64,000 bases of DNA, taken from positions 620,001 through 684,000 of the forward strand of contig CAJTQR010000001.1 in the NCBI GenBank assembly GCA_910578515.1, given 5' to 3'. A program made the translations under genes and the position numbers. Numbering within the stretch: position 1 is the stretch's first letter; every line of letters begins with the position of its first letter. The DNA comes from an uncultured Duncaniella sp. GTDB taxonomy: Bacteria; Bacteroidota; Bacteroidia; Bacteroidales; Muribaculaceae. The notes below the pieces were generated by a model. The model saw nothing but the letters and a program-made list of their open reading frames with translations, had not been told where the DNA came from and ran no database searches. This document shows, one piece after another, positions 54,285 through 62,276 of this stretch.

Positions 54285-57200
54285 ATGAATGATGATGCAC
54301 TAAGCCAATTGTATTTTAAGGACACGGCGTTTCAGAACCTGATGCAACGCCGCATATTCAATGTGCTCCTGATAGCCTCCACCTACGATGCCTTCATGAT
54401 GGAAGAAGATGGACGCGTGGAGGAACAGCTTTATTTTGAATATACAGCCCTCAATCTCTCCTCTCCACCTCGTGTCACACGTGCCCTGAATTCCTCCGAA
54501 GCAATGGAACTGATGGAGCACAAGCACTTTGACCTGGTAATAATGATGCCTGGTAATGATATAAGCGAAACCTTCACCGGTGCGCGCCGCATCAAGGAGA
54601 ATTATCCTAACCAACCTATCATCGTGCTGACTCCTTTCTCGAAGGAGGTGTCGCGCCGACTATCCAATGAGGATTTTTCAGGTATCGATTATGTATTCTC
54701 CTGGCTCGGTAATGTGGACCTGCTGCTTGCCATAATCAAGCTGCTCGAGGATAAGCTTAATGCCGACAATGACATTAACAATGTTGGAGTGCAAATGATT
54801 CTGCTTGTTGAGGACTCAGTCAGGTTCTACTCCTCTGTACTCCCGATTGTCTACAAATTCATACTCAAGCAATCACGCGAATTCTCGACCGAGGCACTCA
54901 ACGAGCATGAGCAAATGCTACGCATGAGAGGGCGTCCAAAAGTAATGCTCGCACGTGACTATGAAGAAGCCTTGGAATTGTACGACAAATATAGCGAACA
55001 TATCCTTGGTGTAATCAGCGACGTTTCTTTTGCCCGTGAAGGTAAAAAAGACCCCAAGGCAGGCATACGTCTCGCCAAGGAGCTACGCAAACGCGACCCC
55101 TACCTGCCTATGATTATAGAATCGTCGGAGATAGAGAACGCCCACGACGTGCGGGAACTTGGAGGAACCTTCATCGACAAGAATTCTAAAAAATTCCCTG
55201 TCGACCTTGGTAAGGCAATCATCAACAACTTTGGTTTCGGCGACTTCGTGATACGCAACCCGGAGACCGGCGAGGAAATCTACCGCATAAAGTCTCTGAA
55301 GGATATGCAGAAGTATATCTTCGACATTCCAGCCGAATCGCTTCACTGGCACGCATCGTTCAATGATATATCACGCTGGTTCTACTCGCGTGCGATGTTC
55401 CCGATAGCCGAGGTAATCAAACACCATCGCTTCAGTGACCTCAAGGATGCCCCGCAGGTGCGCCAGCTCTTCTTTGACCTTATAGTCAAGTACAGAAAGA
55501 TGAAAAACCGCGGCGTGGTGGCTATATTCCAGAAAGACCGCTTCGACCATTATTCCAATTTCGCCCGTATCGGACAGGGTTCACTGGGAGGCAAAGGTAG
55601 AGGTCTCGCCTTCATTGACTCCATAATCAAGAAAAATCCGGTATGCGACAATTTCGATGGCATAACCATCTCCATACCACGTACAGTGGTGCTCTGCACT
55701 GATATTTTCGATGAGTTCATGGAGATGAACCAGCTCTACCCGATAGCTCTCAGCAACGCATCCGATGATGAGATTCTTGAGCATTTCCTGCGTGGCAAGC
55801 TTCCACAACGTATCAAGGACGATTTGCTCGCCATGCTTGAAGTGGTCGACACTCCCATAGCAGTGCGCAGTTCAAGCTTGCTTGAAGACTCGCATTACCA
55901 GCCGTTCGCGGGCATCTACTCCACCTATATGGTACCTAAGTTCAAAGACTCAGAAAAAATGCTCAAAGTCCTTGTGGATGCCATAAAAGGTGTATATGCC
56001 TCAGTGTTCTATTCCGATTCAAAAGCCTATATGACGGCCACCTCCAACGTGATTGACCAGGAAAAGATGGCGGTGATACTCCAGGAGGTTGTGGGTAAGG
56101 ATGTGGACGGTTATTATTTCCCAAGCTTTTCAGGCGTGGGACGCTCTCTTAACTATTATCCACTTAACGATGAGAAGCCTGAGGATGGTGTAGCTGAAAT
56201 AGCCGTTGGTCTCGGTAAATATATCGTGGATGGAGGTGTAGGCTTGCGCTTCTCACCGCGTCATCCTGACAATGTGCTTCAGACATCAGAGCTCTCGCTC
56301 GCTCTGCGCGACACACAGACACGCATGTATGCCCTTGACATGAAAGGTGATGAACGCGACCATTCTATCACAGGTCAGAAAATATCCACTCCGGTCCCCT
56401 CGTTGGCACACCTGAGGGTAGATGACGGTTATAATATTTCAAAGCTCCGGGTGCAGGATTTAGCAGACAAGGGAGCATTGAAATACATGGTTTCGAGCTA
56501 CGATTTCCGTGACAATGTGCTACGCGACAATGACTCAGGCGACGGACGCAAGGTAGTTACATTCAACAACATACTCAAACACAAGGTATTTCCTCTTGCT
56601 GAAGCGGTCGATTTCATGCTCACAACCGGACAGAAAGAGATGCAGCGCCCGGTGGAAATAGAATTTGCCGGCATGATTGATAAAAAAGGTGAATTCAAGG
56701 GAAAACTATATTGGCTGCAGATACGTCCGATAGTTGATAGAAAGGAGACTGTAGATGAGTCGGTGATGGCTACTCCCGACGAACATCTGTTACTGAAATC
56801 ATCCACCGCATTAGGGCACGGAAACATCGAAGGAGTCAAAACCGTTGTGTATGTGCGTCCCGAGAAGTTCTCATCGTCAAACAACTCACTCATAGCCCGT
56901 GAAATCGAAAAAATCAACCGCGGATATATCGAGCGTGATGAAAAATACCTCCTCATCGGTCCCGGTCGCTGGGGCTCATCGGACACATCATTAGGCATAC
57001 CCGTGAAATGGCCCGCTATCTCGGGAGCGAAACTGATTGTGGAGTCATCGCTTCCCAACTATCGCATCGAGCCGAGTCAGGGCACCCATTTCTTCCAGAA
57101 TCTCACATCATTCGGTGTAGCCTACTTCACCATCGATACCAATGCGAAGCGCAGTGCATCCGACCGCGTGACTGACCTGTATGATGTTGAGTTTCTAAAT

Positions 57201-57317
57201 TCCCGTGCCGCCATCTATGAGAGCGACTATGTACGAATAGTGGAATTCTCAACTCCGCTGACCATCGGCGTAAACGGTCTCAAGGGTACAGGAGTAGTGG
57301 TAAAACCACAGGAATAA
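54285..57317 (+). CDS. Receiver-receiver-PEP/pyruvate-binding (PPDK-N) fusion protein
   Basis: 1010 residues from ATG 54285 (MNDDALSQLYF). A degenerate receiver-like domain (about 22-160) lacks the acidic residues. A second receiver (about 170-310) has Glu176-Asp177, phospho-acceptor Asp246 (ISDVSF), Ser in IIESSE and Lys299. A PEP-synthase-type ATP-grasp domain follows with GQGSLGGKGRGL at 430-441 and Arg528 in AVRSSSLLED. The swivelling phosphohistidine domain and TIM barrel of PEP synthase and PPDK are absent. The C-terminus has its own conserved region LIGPGRWGSSDTSLGIPVKW. Related proteins are annotated in Bacteroidales as PEP/pyruvate-binding domain proteins; the activity is unknown. 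Confidence 0.85.
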   Translation: MNDDALSQLYFKDTAFQNLMQRRIFNVLLIASTYDAFMMEEDGRVEEQLYFEYTALNLSSPPRVTRALNSSEAMELMEHKHFDLVIMMPGNDISETFTGARRIKENYPNQPIIVLTPFSKEVSRRLSNEDFSGIDYVFSWLGNVDLLLAIIKLLEDKLNADNDINNVGVQMILLVEDSVRFYSSVLPIVYKFILKQSREFSTEALNEHEQMLRMRGRPKVMLARDYEEALELYDKYSEHILGVISDVSFAREGKKDPKAGIRLAKELRKRDPYLPMIIESSEIENAHDVRELGGTFIDKNSKKFPVDLGKAIINNFGFGDFVIRNPETGEEIYRIKSLKDMQKYIFDIPAESLHWHASFNDISRWFYSRAMFPIAEVIKHHRFSDLKDAPQVRQLFFDLIVKYRKMKNRGVVAIFQKDRFDHYSNFARIGQGSLGGKGRGLAFIDSIIKKNPVCDNFDGITISIPRTVVLCTDIFDEFMEMNQLYPIALSNASDDEILEHFLRGKLPQRIKDDLLAMLEVVDTPIAVRSSSLLEDSHYQPFAGIYSTYMVPKFKDSEKMLKVLVDAIKGVYASVFYSDSKAYMTATSNVIDQEKMAVILQEVVGKDVDGYYFPSFSGVGRSLNYYPLNDEKPEDGVAEIAVGLGKYIVDGGVGLRFSPRHPDNVLQTSELSLALRDTQTRMYALDMKGDERDHSITGQKISTPVPSLAHLRVDDGYNISKLRVQDLADKGALKYMVSSYDFRDNVLRDNDSGDGRKVVTFNNILKHKVFPLAEAVDFMLTTGQKEMQRPVEIEFAGMIDKKGEFKGKLYWLQIRPIVDRKETVDESVMATPDEHLLLKSSTALGHGNIEGVKTVVYVRPEKFSSSNNSLIAREIEKINRGYIERDEKYLLIGPGRWGSSDTSLGIPVKWPAISGAKLIVESSLPNYRIEPSQGTHFFQNLTSFGVAYFTIDTNAKRSASDRVTDLYDVEFLNSRAAIYESDYVRIVEFSTPLTIGVNGLKGTGVVVKPQE

Positions 57318-57352
57318 TCTACCACGGAAGACTCATTTCTCAAAACCAATAA

Positions 57353-57400
57353 AATAATTGCAGCCGGAATTTCAAAATAGAAATCCCGGCTGCAATTATT
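57353..57400 (+). terminator. Terminator after the receiver/PPDK-N gene
   Basis: A 15-bp perfect arm pair AATAATTGCAGCCGG (57353-57367) with CCGGCTGCAATTATT (57386-57400), followed by T-rich sequence. It separates convergent genes. Confidence 0.75.
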
Positions 57401-57428
57401 TTTATCTATATGAGTTTATAACCCAAAA

Positions 57429-58214
57429 TCAGAACACGTATCCGAAACCAACATTCAAATATATGGGATACATGTTAAATGACACTGTCTTGAACGATTT
57501 GTTGAAGATATCGTTGCAGCCCCATGTCAGATTAGCATTGACGCAGAGACGACGGAAAGCCTGCCACGACATGCCACCTTGAAATCCCCATTGGAATTTG
57601 CGCAGGTCGTCACCAAAATCGTAAGTAGCACGGGAATCACCCTCAAACGACACCTTATTTCCGGTAGGGTCTCCCTCACGGAGATAACCGCTGTAAACAT
57701 ATCCATCAAAATCGTTGCTGAACGCATAGGCGAGATACGGACCAAAGTTCACTCTCCAGCGGTCGTTGAAACGATAGGTAGCCAAGATAGGTATGGCGAG
57801 CTGCTGTGTGTGATAGGTAGTCTTCACCCTGCCGGTCCATTTACCGGAAAGTTTCTTTCCATCTTGATAAATCTCCATACCGTAATTTTTCACGGTAGCC
57901 TTAGTCTCCATACCCTTGGTTTCGAAACGAATTCCAACAGCCACGCCCCATTTTTTCTCCAAATCGAGCCATTTAGTCACCTTTCCTCCAAGCTGGAGAT
58001 TCAAACGTGGAGAATAGCCATTGATTTTACGGATTTCAGCCGGAAGCGGGAGTGGAGATGCACCACCGATATTAAGACCTGCGTTCACCTCATATTCCAG
58101 ACCGAGAAGTATGGACTTCTCAATCCCTTTGGGACGTTCATCCTGAGCGGACATACTGACTGAACAGATAAGTGCCGCAATTATACTTATATATATACGT
58201 GATAGATTTTTCAT
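57429..58214 (-). CDS. Outer-membrane beta-barrel protein (PorT-like)
   Basis: 261 residues. Signal peptide about 1-23 (SVSMSAQD). Alternating amphipathic strands such as WGVAVGIRFETKG, QLAIPILATYRFNDRWRV and NFGPYLAYAFS form a small barrel, and the protein ends in Phe (VGFGYVF). It starts 38 nt after the PCMD lipoprotein gene, probably in one transcript with it. Function unknown. Confidence 0.8.
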   Translation of the reverse strand: MKNLSRIYISIIAALICSVSMSAQDERPKGIEKSILLGLEYEVNAGLNIGGASPLPLPAEIRKINGYSPRLNLQLGGKVTKWLDLEKKWGVAVGIRFETKGMETKATVKNYGMEIYQDGKKLSGKWTGRVKTTYHTQQLAIPILATYRFNDRWRVNFGPYLAYAFSNDFDGYVYSGYLREGDPTGNKVSFEGDSRATYDFGDDLRKFQWGFQGGMSWQAFRRLCVNANLTWGCNDIFNKSFKTVSFNMYPIYLNVGFGYVF

Positions 58215-58252
58215 CTTTAGTAACCCTTAGAGGGAATTTAATAATACATCAA

Positions 58253-59401
58253 TTATTGATTCTGACATGTGATGAAGACTTCATCCACCATAAGTGTACT
58301 GCCTATGGCCCCGGAGAAATAATCACCGTCAAGACTTGAGGAGAACACTACAGTGATACTATACTTCCCTTCCTGAAGCTTCTGCGGGTCAACAGTCTTA
58401 CCTTCGCGGTATACGAAAGGCAGAGTGAACTGCGCCCAATCATTAGTGGCTTTCCTTTGGTCAGGCGAAAGACGAGCTATAGCTACTATATTTGGATTAT
58501 CGTCAGCCATCACATTAGTGCCGTCGAGCCATTCCATATCGTCGGTAACCTCGAAGAACACTGAATATATGTTGCACTCATCAACCTTTCCGGCAACAGG
58601 TTCAAGTTTACCGGTAGAACTGTTCATCTGACAATACTCGGCTCCCGGTGTGTACTTATAATATCCGCTTAGAGTGAGAGGAATATTAGTGAACGGTGTG
58701 CCAAACTGAGTTGATTCCAAAGGCTTGTTTACCGCATTGTTCATATCAAACTTACCTATGAAAAGATTGCCGGCGGCAAGAGGCTTCTTGACCCCTTCTC
58801 CAAATGAGCCAGTGGCACGTGTCACCATTTCGACACACTTTCCTGTCCATCCTTCATCACTCTGGAAAGTAGGGAATGTTGAAGGGGTGGTACCTTGGAG
58901 AGTCAATGCAAATCCCGGATTACCGCTCGCCCATGCCATAGTTTCGGCGCCATTTGCACCTACTTCATAGAACACATCGTATGAACATGCTCCCATAAGA
59001 GCAGAGACACGGCGCACATTCTCAAAATTGAAATCAAGATTCGAACTGCCGGAATTGTTACGGCGAACTTCCACAGTGTATACTTTATGCCATTTCCCAT
59101 CTTCGGACGATGTCATATAGGTCTGAGGTGTGGAAAAGTCACGCATTGTTCCGCTCGCCGGTTCAATTGAAGCACCCGGTGTAAGCTCAAACTCTGGAGC
59201 CAAGCGACTCACGTTTACATTATTTTTCACAATCAAAATCACCTTATTATTCTCTATAATAGGTGCACGGTTCAATATATCTCCCTCAATCGCCACAGCC
59301 GTAATGTCACATTCGGCATTCAAAGGCTCTTTTCTGATACACGATACTGCCACAATTGCCACAAGCATGACATATAGCAGTCTACAACAAATTTTCATCA
59401 T
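58253..59401 (-). CDS. PCMD-domain surface lipoprotein
   Basis: 382 residues. Lipobox AVSCIRKEP (Cys about 21) followed by charged residues. A beta-sandwich-like N-terminal domain (about 28-115) carries EFELTPGASIEPASGT, and the C-terminal region (about 125-382) resembles the putative carbohydrate metabolism domain family. The start may be Met1 or Met2 (59398). The promoter is at 59482-59489. The PCMD plus beta-barrel pair suggests a surface unit with an unknown ligand. Confidence 0.75.
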   Translation of the reverse strand: MMKICCRLLYVMLVAIVAVSCIRKEPLNAECDITAVAIEGDILNRAPIIENNKVILIVKNNVNVSRLAPEFELTPGASIEPASGTMRDFSTPQTYMTSSEDGKWHKVYTVEVRRNNSGSSNLDFNFENVRRVSALMGACSYDVFYEVGANGAETMAWASGNPGFALTLQGTTPSTFPTFQSDEGWTGKCVEMVTRATGSFGEGVKKPLAAGNLFIGKFDMNNAVNKPLESTQFGTPFTNIPLTLSGYYKYTPGAEYCQMNSSTGKLEPVAGKVDECNIYSVFFEVTDDMEWLDGTNVMADDNPNIVAIARLSPDQRKATNDWAQFTLPFVYREGKTVDPQKLQEGKYSITVVFSSSLDGDYFSGAIGSTLMVDEVFITCQNQ

Positions 59402-59481
59402 AAATTTTCACTTGCGTTAGGGTGCATGCCACAGCATGTAGCAGATTTGCAACACCTTATTGATATCTTAATATTATTTTG

Positions 59482-59489
59482 CAAAAATA
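59482..59489 (-). promoter_or_regulatory. -7 box of the PCMD-lipoprotein/barrel pair
   Basis: TATTTTTG on the minus strand, 80 nt before ATG 59401. Confidence 0.4.
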
Positions 59490-59564
59490 CTAAATTTTAG
59501 TTACGTATACATTGTGTTTACGCCAAAAAAATTAAAAACTGTGAATCATTTGATATTTTTTTGC

Positions 59565-59572
59565 TAATTTTG
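59565..59572 (+). promoter_or_regulatory. -7 box of the large lipoprotein gene
   Basis: TAATTTTG on the plus strand, 102 nt before ATG 59675, giving a leader of about 100 nt. Together with the box at 59482-59489 it makes a divergent promoter pair in the 273-nt gap. Confidence 0.5.
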
Positions 59573-59674
59573 CAAATTGAACAAGAGTTTTTCGACCAAA
59601 ATATTCATCCATGGCAATATATCTACTGACCTTGTTATGAATCAATTATTATCATTTTTATTAATATTTTTCTT

Positions 59675-61396
59675 ATGAAAAAACTGTTTCGACTATTTAG
59701 TTTTCTCGCTGTAGCCGGCATTATGACCGCTTGCGGCAGCGATGACCCCGAGAGCTGGACCCAGCTTCCGAAGGATGAGATTTCCACCGAAAGCGGAGAC
59801 CTCTCCCTCACCGTGAACGGACAGCTTTCCCAGACTGGTAAGGCTCTGTTTGAAGCAACTAGCGCGACTGAAGGTGTGCTCACCCTTACCGATGCAATCC
59901 CAGGTTACAGCAAAGTTCCCGTAAATGTGACAATGGAAGAACAGAGCAACGGAACCTTTAACTTCAAAGGTAGTACAGAGCTCACCACTGCCCCTTCACG
60001 TGCAGAGCAGGCCGGCAGCGAAAAGGCATTTATGACTGTAGACGTAACCGGTACCATCACTACCGATGGCAAGGCAATGGTTACAATCTCTGCTTCAGGT
60101 GCAGCATTCTATATAGGTGTATATCGCAATGACTCACTTAACCTCACCTATTGCAATATACCTTGCGCCGGTAGAGCTGTGGCTTATGCGGCTGTCAACG
60201 ATATGCCTGTCCTTACTCTTATCGGCGTAGTACCCGGTGAATACACCTTTGCTATCCCCGGTGTTTATCCCGCTGCTGACGGTTCATTCTCAGGCGAAAG
60301 CGCCACTGCCAACGGCACTGCCGTAACTTACACAGGTAAATTCAATGCTGGCACCGGTGTGCTTGAGATGAATGTAGTTCCCGTGCTCAGTTCAGCTGCA
60401 CAAGGTGGGATTGCTCGCACTTGGAATCTGTCACTTGCCCCTGAATCCATCGTTGATGAGGACTATAACTACTTCCCCACAGATTATCCTGCATTCCGCA
60501 TGGCTTGGTTGCCTAAGAATGCAGAAGAGATGAACGGCACCCAACTGTCCACCTTGGCTTCACGCGCCGTTTCACACTTTATGGTTGACCTTCTCAGCAA
60601 TGTAAGTCTCAACGCAAACGGCACACTCACTGCAAAATATGGTGACATCAACTATGTGAAGAGCCAACTCCCCGACTTTAACAACACTGACGACATCTGG
60701 GGTATAGCAGGTTGGTTCCTTGGTTTACTTCAAGTTGAGATGGTTCCAACCCAGACAACATGGATTGAGTCACCTGCAGGTCTTGCATATTGGTACTGCC
60801 GCGACGGTTATTTCTACTTTGTTCCTGACATCATGAACATCGTAGCACAGGCTAACAAGGACAACAATAACTCAGAAATGAGCCCTGAGATGATAATGGG
60901 TCTGATTTCACAGCTCTCTCAGATGGAACCATCAGCCCTTATCAATTACGCCAATCAGCTTCTCCCCACTATCGGACTTGAAGGTGTGGATTTAAGCGAT
61001 GTAAATCCCGAAACCATTCGTACTATCCTCTCATGGCTTCAGACCGGTGTTCCCTTGAAATATAAAGTAGATGGTGACTACCTTTCACTTTATATTGACA
61101 AGGAGATGGCAGAACCGTTCATGACCATCCTGTTCAAATTCTTACCCGTAGCTCAGAGCAAAATCGATGAAATGGCAGCCGAAAACCCGATGATGAGCAT
61201 GATGTGGTCATTGTTAGGCATAACCAAGCTTGATGACCTGAAGACTATCTGGAATGACAACACAGCTGAATTCAAGATATCCATCAACTTCAACAAGAAT
61301 GCACAGCAGGCAGCTGCTCCTTCTCAGACTATGGCGCCCCGCAAATTCAACTCTCCCGAGGAAGCCATCCAAGTTATGAAATCAATGGTTCCCTAA
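59675..61396 (+). CDS. Large surface lipoprotein, possibly DUF4925-type
   Basis: 573 residues. Lipobox GIMTACGSDDPE: the acidic residues after Cys20 match the surface-export signal of Bacteroidetes lipoproteins. A beta-rich N-terminal region (about 40-270) has GKFNAGTGVLEMNVVPVL, and a helical C-terminal half (about 290-573) has many Met, Asn and Pro, including AENPMMSMMWSLLG. I recall DUF4925 as a Bacteroides family of this build, but the match is from memory. It is monocistronic between its own promoter and a strong terminator. Confidence 0.75.
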   Translation: MKKLFRLFSFLAVAGIMTACGSDDPESWTQLPKDEISTESGDLSLTVNGQLSQTGKALFEATSATEGVLTLTDAIPGYSKVPVNVTMEEQSNGTFNFKGSTELTTAPSRAEQAGSEKAFMTVDVTGTITTDGKAMVTISASGAAFYIGVYRNDSLNLTYCNIPCAGRAVAYAAVNDMPVLTLIGVVPGEYTFAIPGVYPAADGSFSGESATANGTAVTYTGKFNAGTGVLEMNVVPVLSSAAQGGIARTWNLSLAPESIVDEDYNYFPTDYPAFRMAWLPKNAEEMNGTQLSTLASRAVSHFMVDLLSNVSLNANGTLTAKYGDINYVKSQLPDFNNTDDIWGIAGWFLGLLQVEMVPTQTTWIESPAGLAYWYCRDGYFYFVPDIMNIVAQANKDNNNSEMSPEMIMGLISQLSQMEPSALINYANQLLPTIGLEGVDLSDVNPETIRTILSWLQTGVPLKYKVDGDYLSLYIDKEMAEPFMTILFKFLPVAQSKIDEMAAENPMMSMMWSLLGITKLDDLKTIWNDNTAEFKISINFNKNAQQAAAPSQTMAPRKFNSPEEAIQVMKSMVP

Positions 61397-61420
61397 TCTT
61401 AAATATTTCAGATTAACATA

Positions 61421-61463
61421 AAAACAATCGGACCGCTTCATCTCGAAGCAGTCCGATTGTTTT
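61421..61463. terminator. Strong bidirectional terminator
   Basis: AAAACAATCGGAC (61421-61433) pairs perfectly with GTCCGATTGTTTT (61451-61463), extended by GCTTC/GAAGC (61435-61439 with 61445-61449). T-runs occur on both strands. It ends the lipoprotein gene and could also end a minus-strand transcript from 61549. Confidence 0.8.
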
Positions 61464-61549
61464 GTTTAAACACTTAGCATAATTCACGATTTATCTTCAC
61501 ATAAAAGCGATTTTAATGCAAATCCATTAACTGATTAAAATTTTACACA
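61421..61549 (-). ncRNA. Candidate small RNA 2
   Basis: The minus strand has TAACTTTG at 61560-61553 and, about 130 nt later, the terminator at 61463-61421, with no open reading frame of note between. No TTG is at the -33 distance, which weakens the case. It would be a separate transcript converging on the lipoprotein gene. Confidence 0.3.
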
Positions 61550-61930
61550 TCGCAAAGTTACGATACTTTCATCACAGATTGAGTATCTTTCAGCGTCAAT
61601 CTAAAGGCAATATCAATTATACCAAGCTCAACATACACAATATTAACAGATTACAAAACCATGACAGATTTTTCATCTAAACCCGAATATGAAGTCAAAA
61701 GCTGTTTTAAGGTGCAAAATCTACCTTTTACCACTCTTTTTATACCATCCGGCATGACATATCATCCAATATTTTCAATGAAATATACAACGATATATCT
61801 GATGACATACAACTACAAATGAGAAATCAAATAGCGACGTATTGACAGGATATATGGAAGGTATTGGAGTCACTCTCCAACATCTTTATTCATTCTGCAT
61901 TAAAATGCCTGAAACAGACGGGAACACGAC

Positions 61931-62098
61931 AAAAAAAGAGCCGCCCTCATCACGAGGACCGCTCCACACAGAATCTAACGTAGTAAAATTTTTCAATCTA
62001 ACAAAAACAAATCTTTCTTACCTTAATATCGTTTACTTAAATTTATTGTTCCTATCAGTGTATCGGTATCGATAATTCAATTATCGTTTATTAGTATA
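61931..62098 (-). ncRNA. Candidate small RNA 1
   Basis: About 165 nt on the minus strand, bounded by a full consensus promoter (62132-62102) and an intrinsic terminator: a GC-rich hairpin GAGCGGTCCTC/GAGGGCGGCTC (61964-61938, one mismatch) followed by seven T (61937-61931). Near the 5' end is the perfect hairpin CGATAATT-G-AATTATCG (62086-62070). The minus strand has no credible ORF. I do not recognise a known RNA family. Confidence 0.45.
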
Positions 62099-62101
62099 AC
62101 G

Positions 62102-62132
62102 CAAATTTAGGGTGTTTTTCATTCTTTCACAA
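62102..62132 (-). promoter_or_regulatory. Promoter of candidate small RNA 1
   Basis: Minus strand TTG (62132-62130), exactly 20 nt, TAAATTTG (62109-62102). No protein gene follows on that strand before 61396. Confidence 0.6.
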
Positions 62133-62171
62133 CCCACGAAACCAATAATATAAACTATCTAAATAAAATAT

Positions 62172-62200
62172 AAGCGCTATACCATTATAGTATAGCGCTT
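62172..62200. terminator. Terminator downstream of the TPR/LuxR regulator
   Basis: A perfect 11-bp stem AAGCGCTATAC (62172-62182) with GTATAGCGCTT (62190-62200), loop 7 nt, 77 nt after the stop at 62277 on the minus strand and followed there by TATATTTTATTT. Confidence 0.65.
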
Positions 62201-62276
62201 TACCTTATAGCTTACACACTGTAAATCTAAACCGATATCACAACATAAACAGCCATTTTTCACAAAAAAATACCCG

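Noticed and set aside
54285..57317. Annotation as phosphoenolpyruvate synthase
   Set aside because: The phosphohistidine and PEP-binding domains are missing, and two receiver domains occupy the N-terminus.
61842..62075. 77-codon plus-strand ORF in the gene-poor interval
   Set aside because: No promoter or recognisable family; it runs through the antisense of a terminator hairpin and reads as low-complexity sequence. The minus-strand RNA unit explains the region better.
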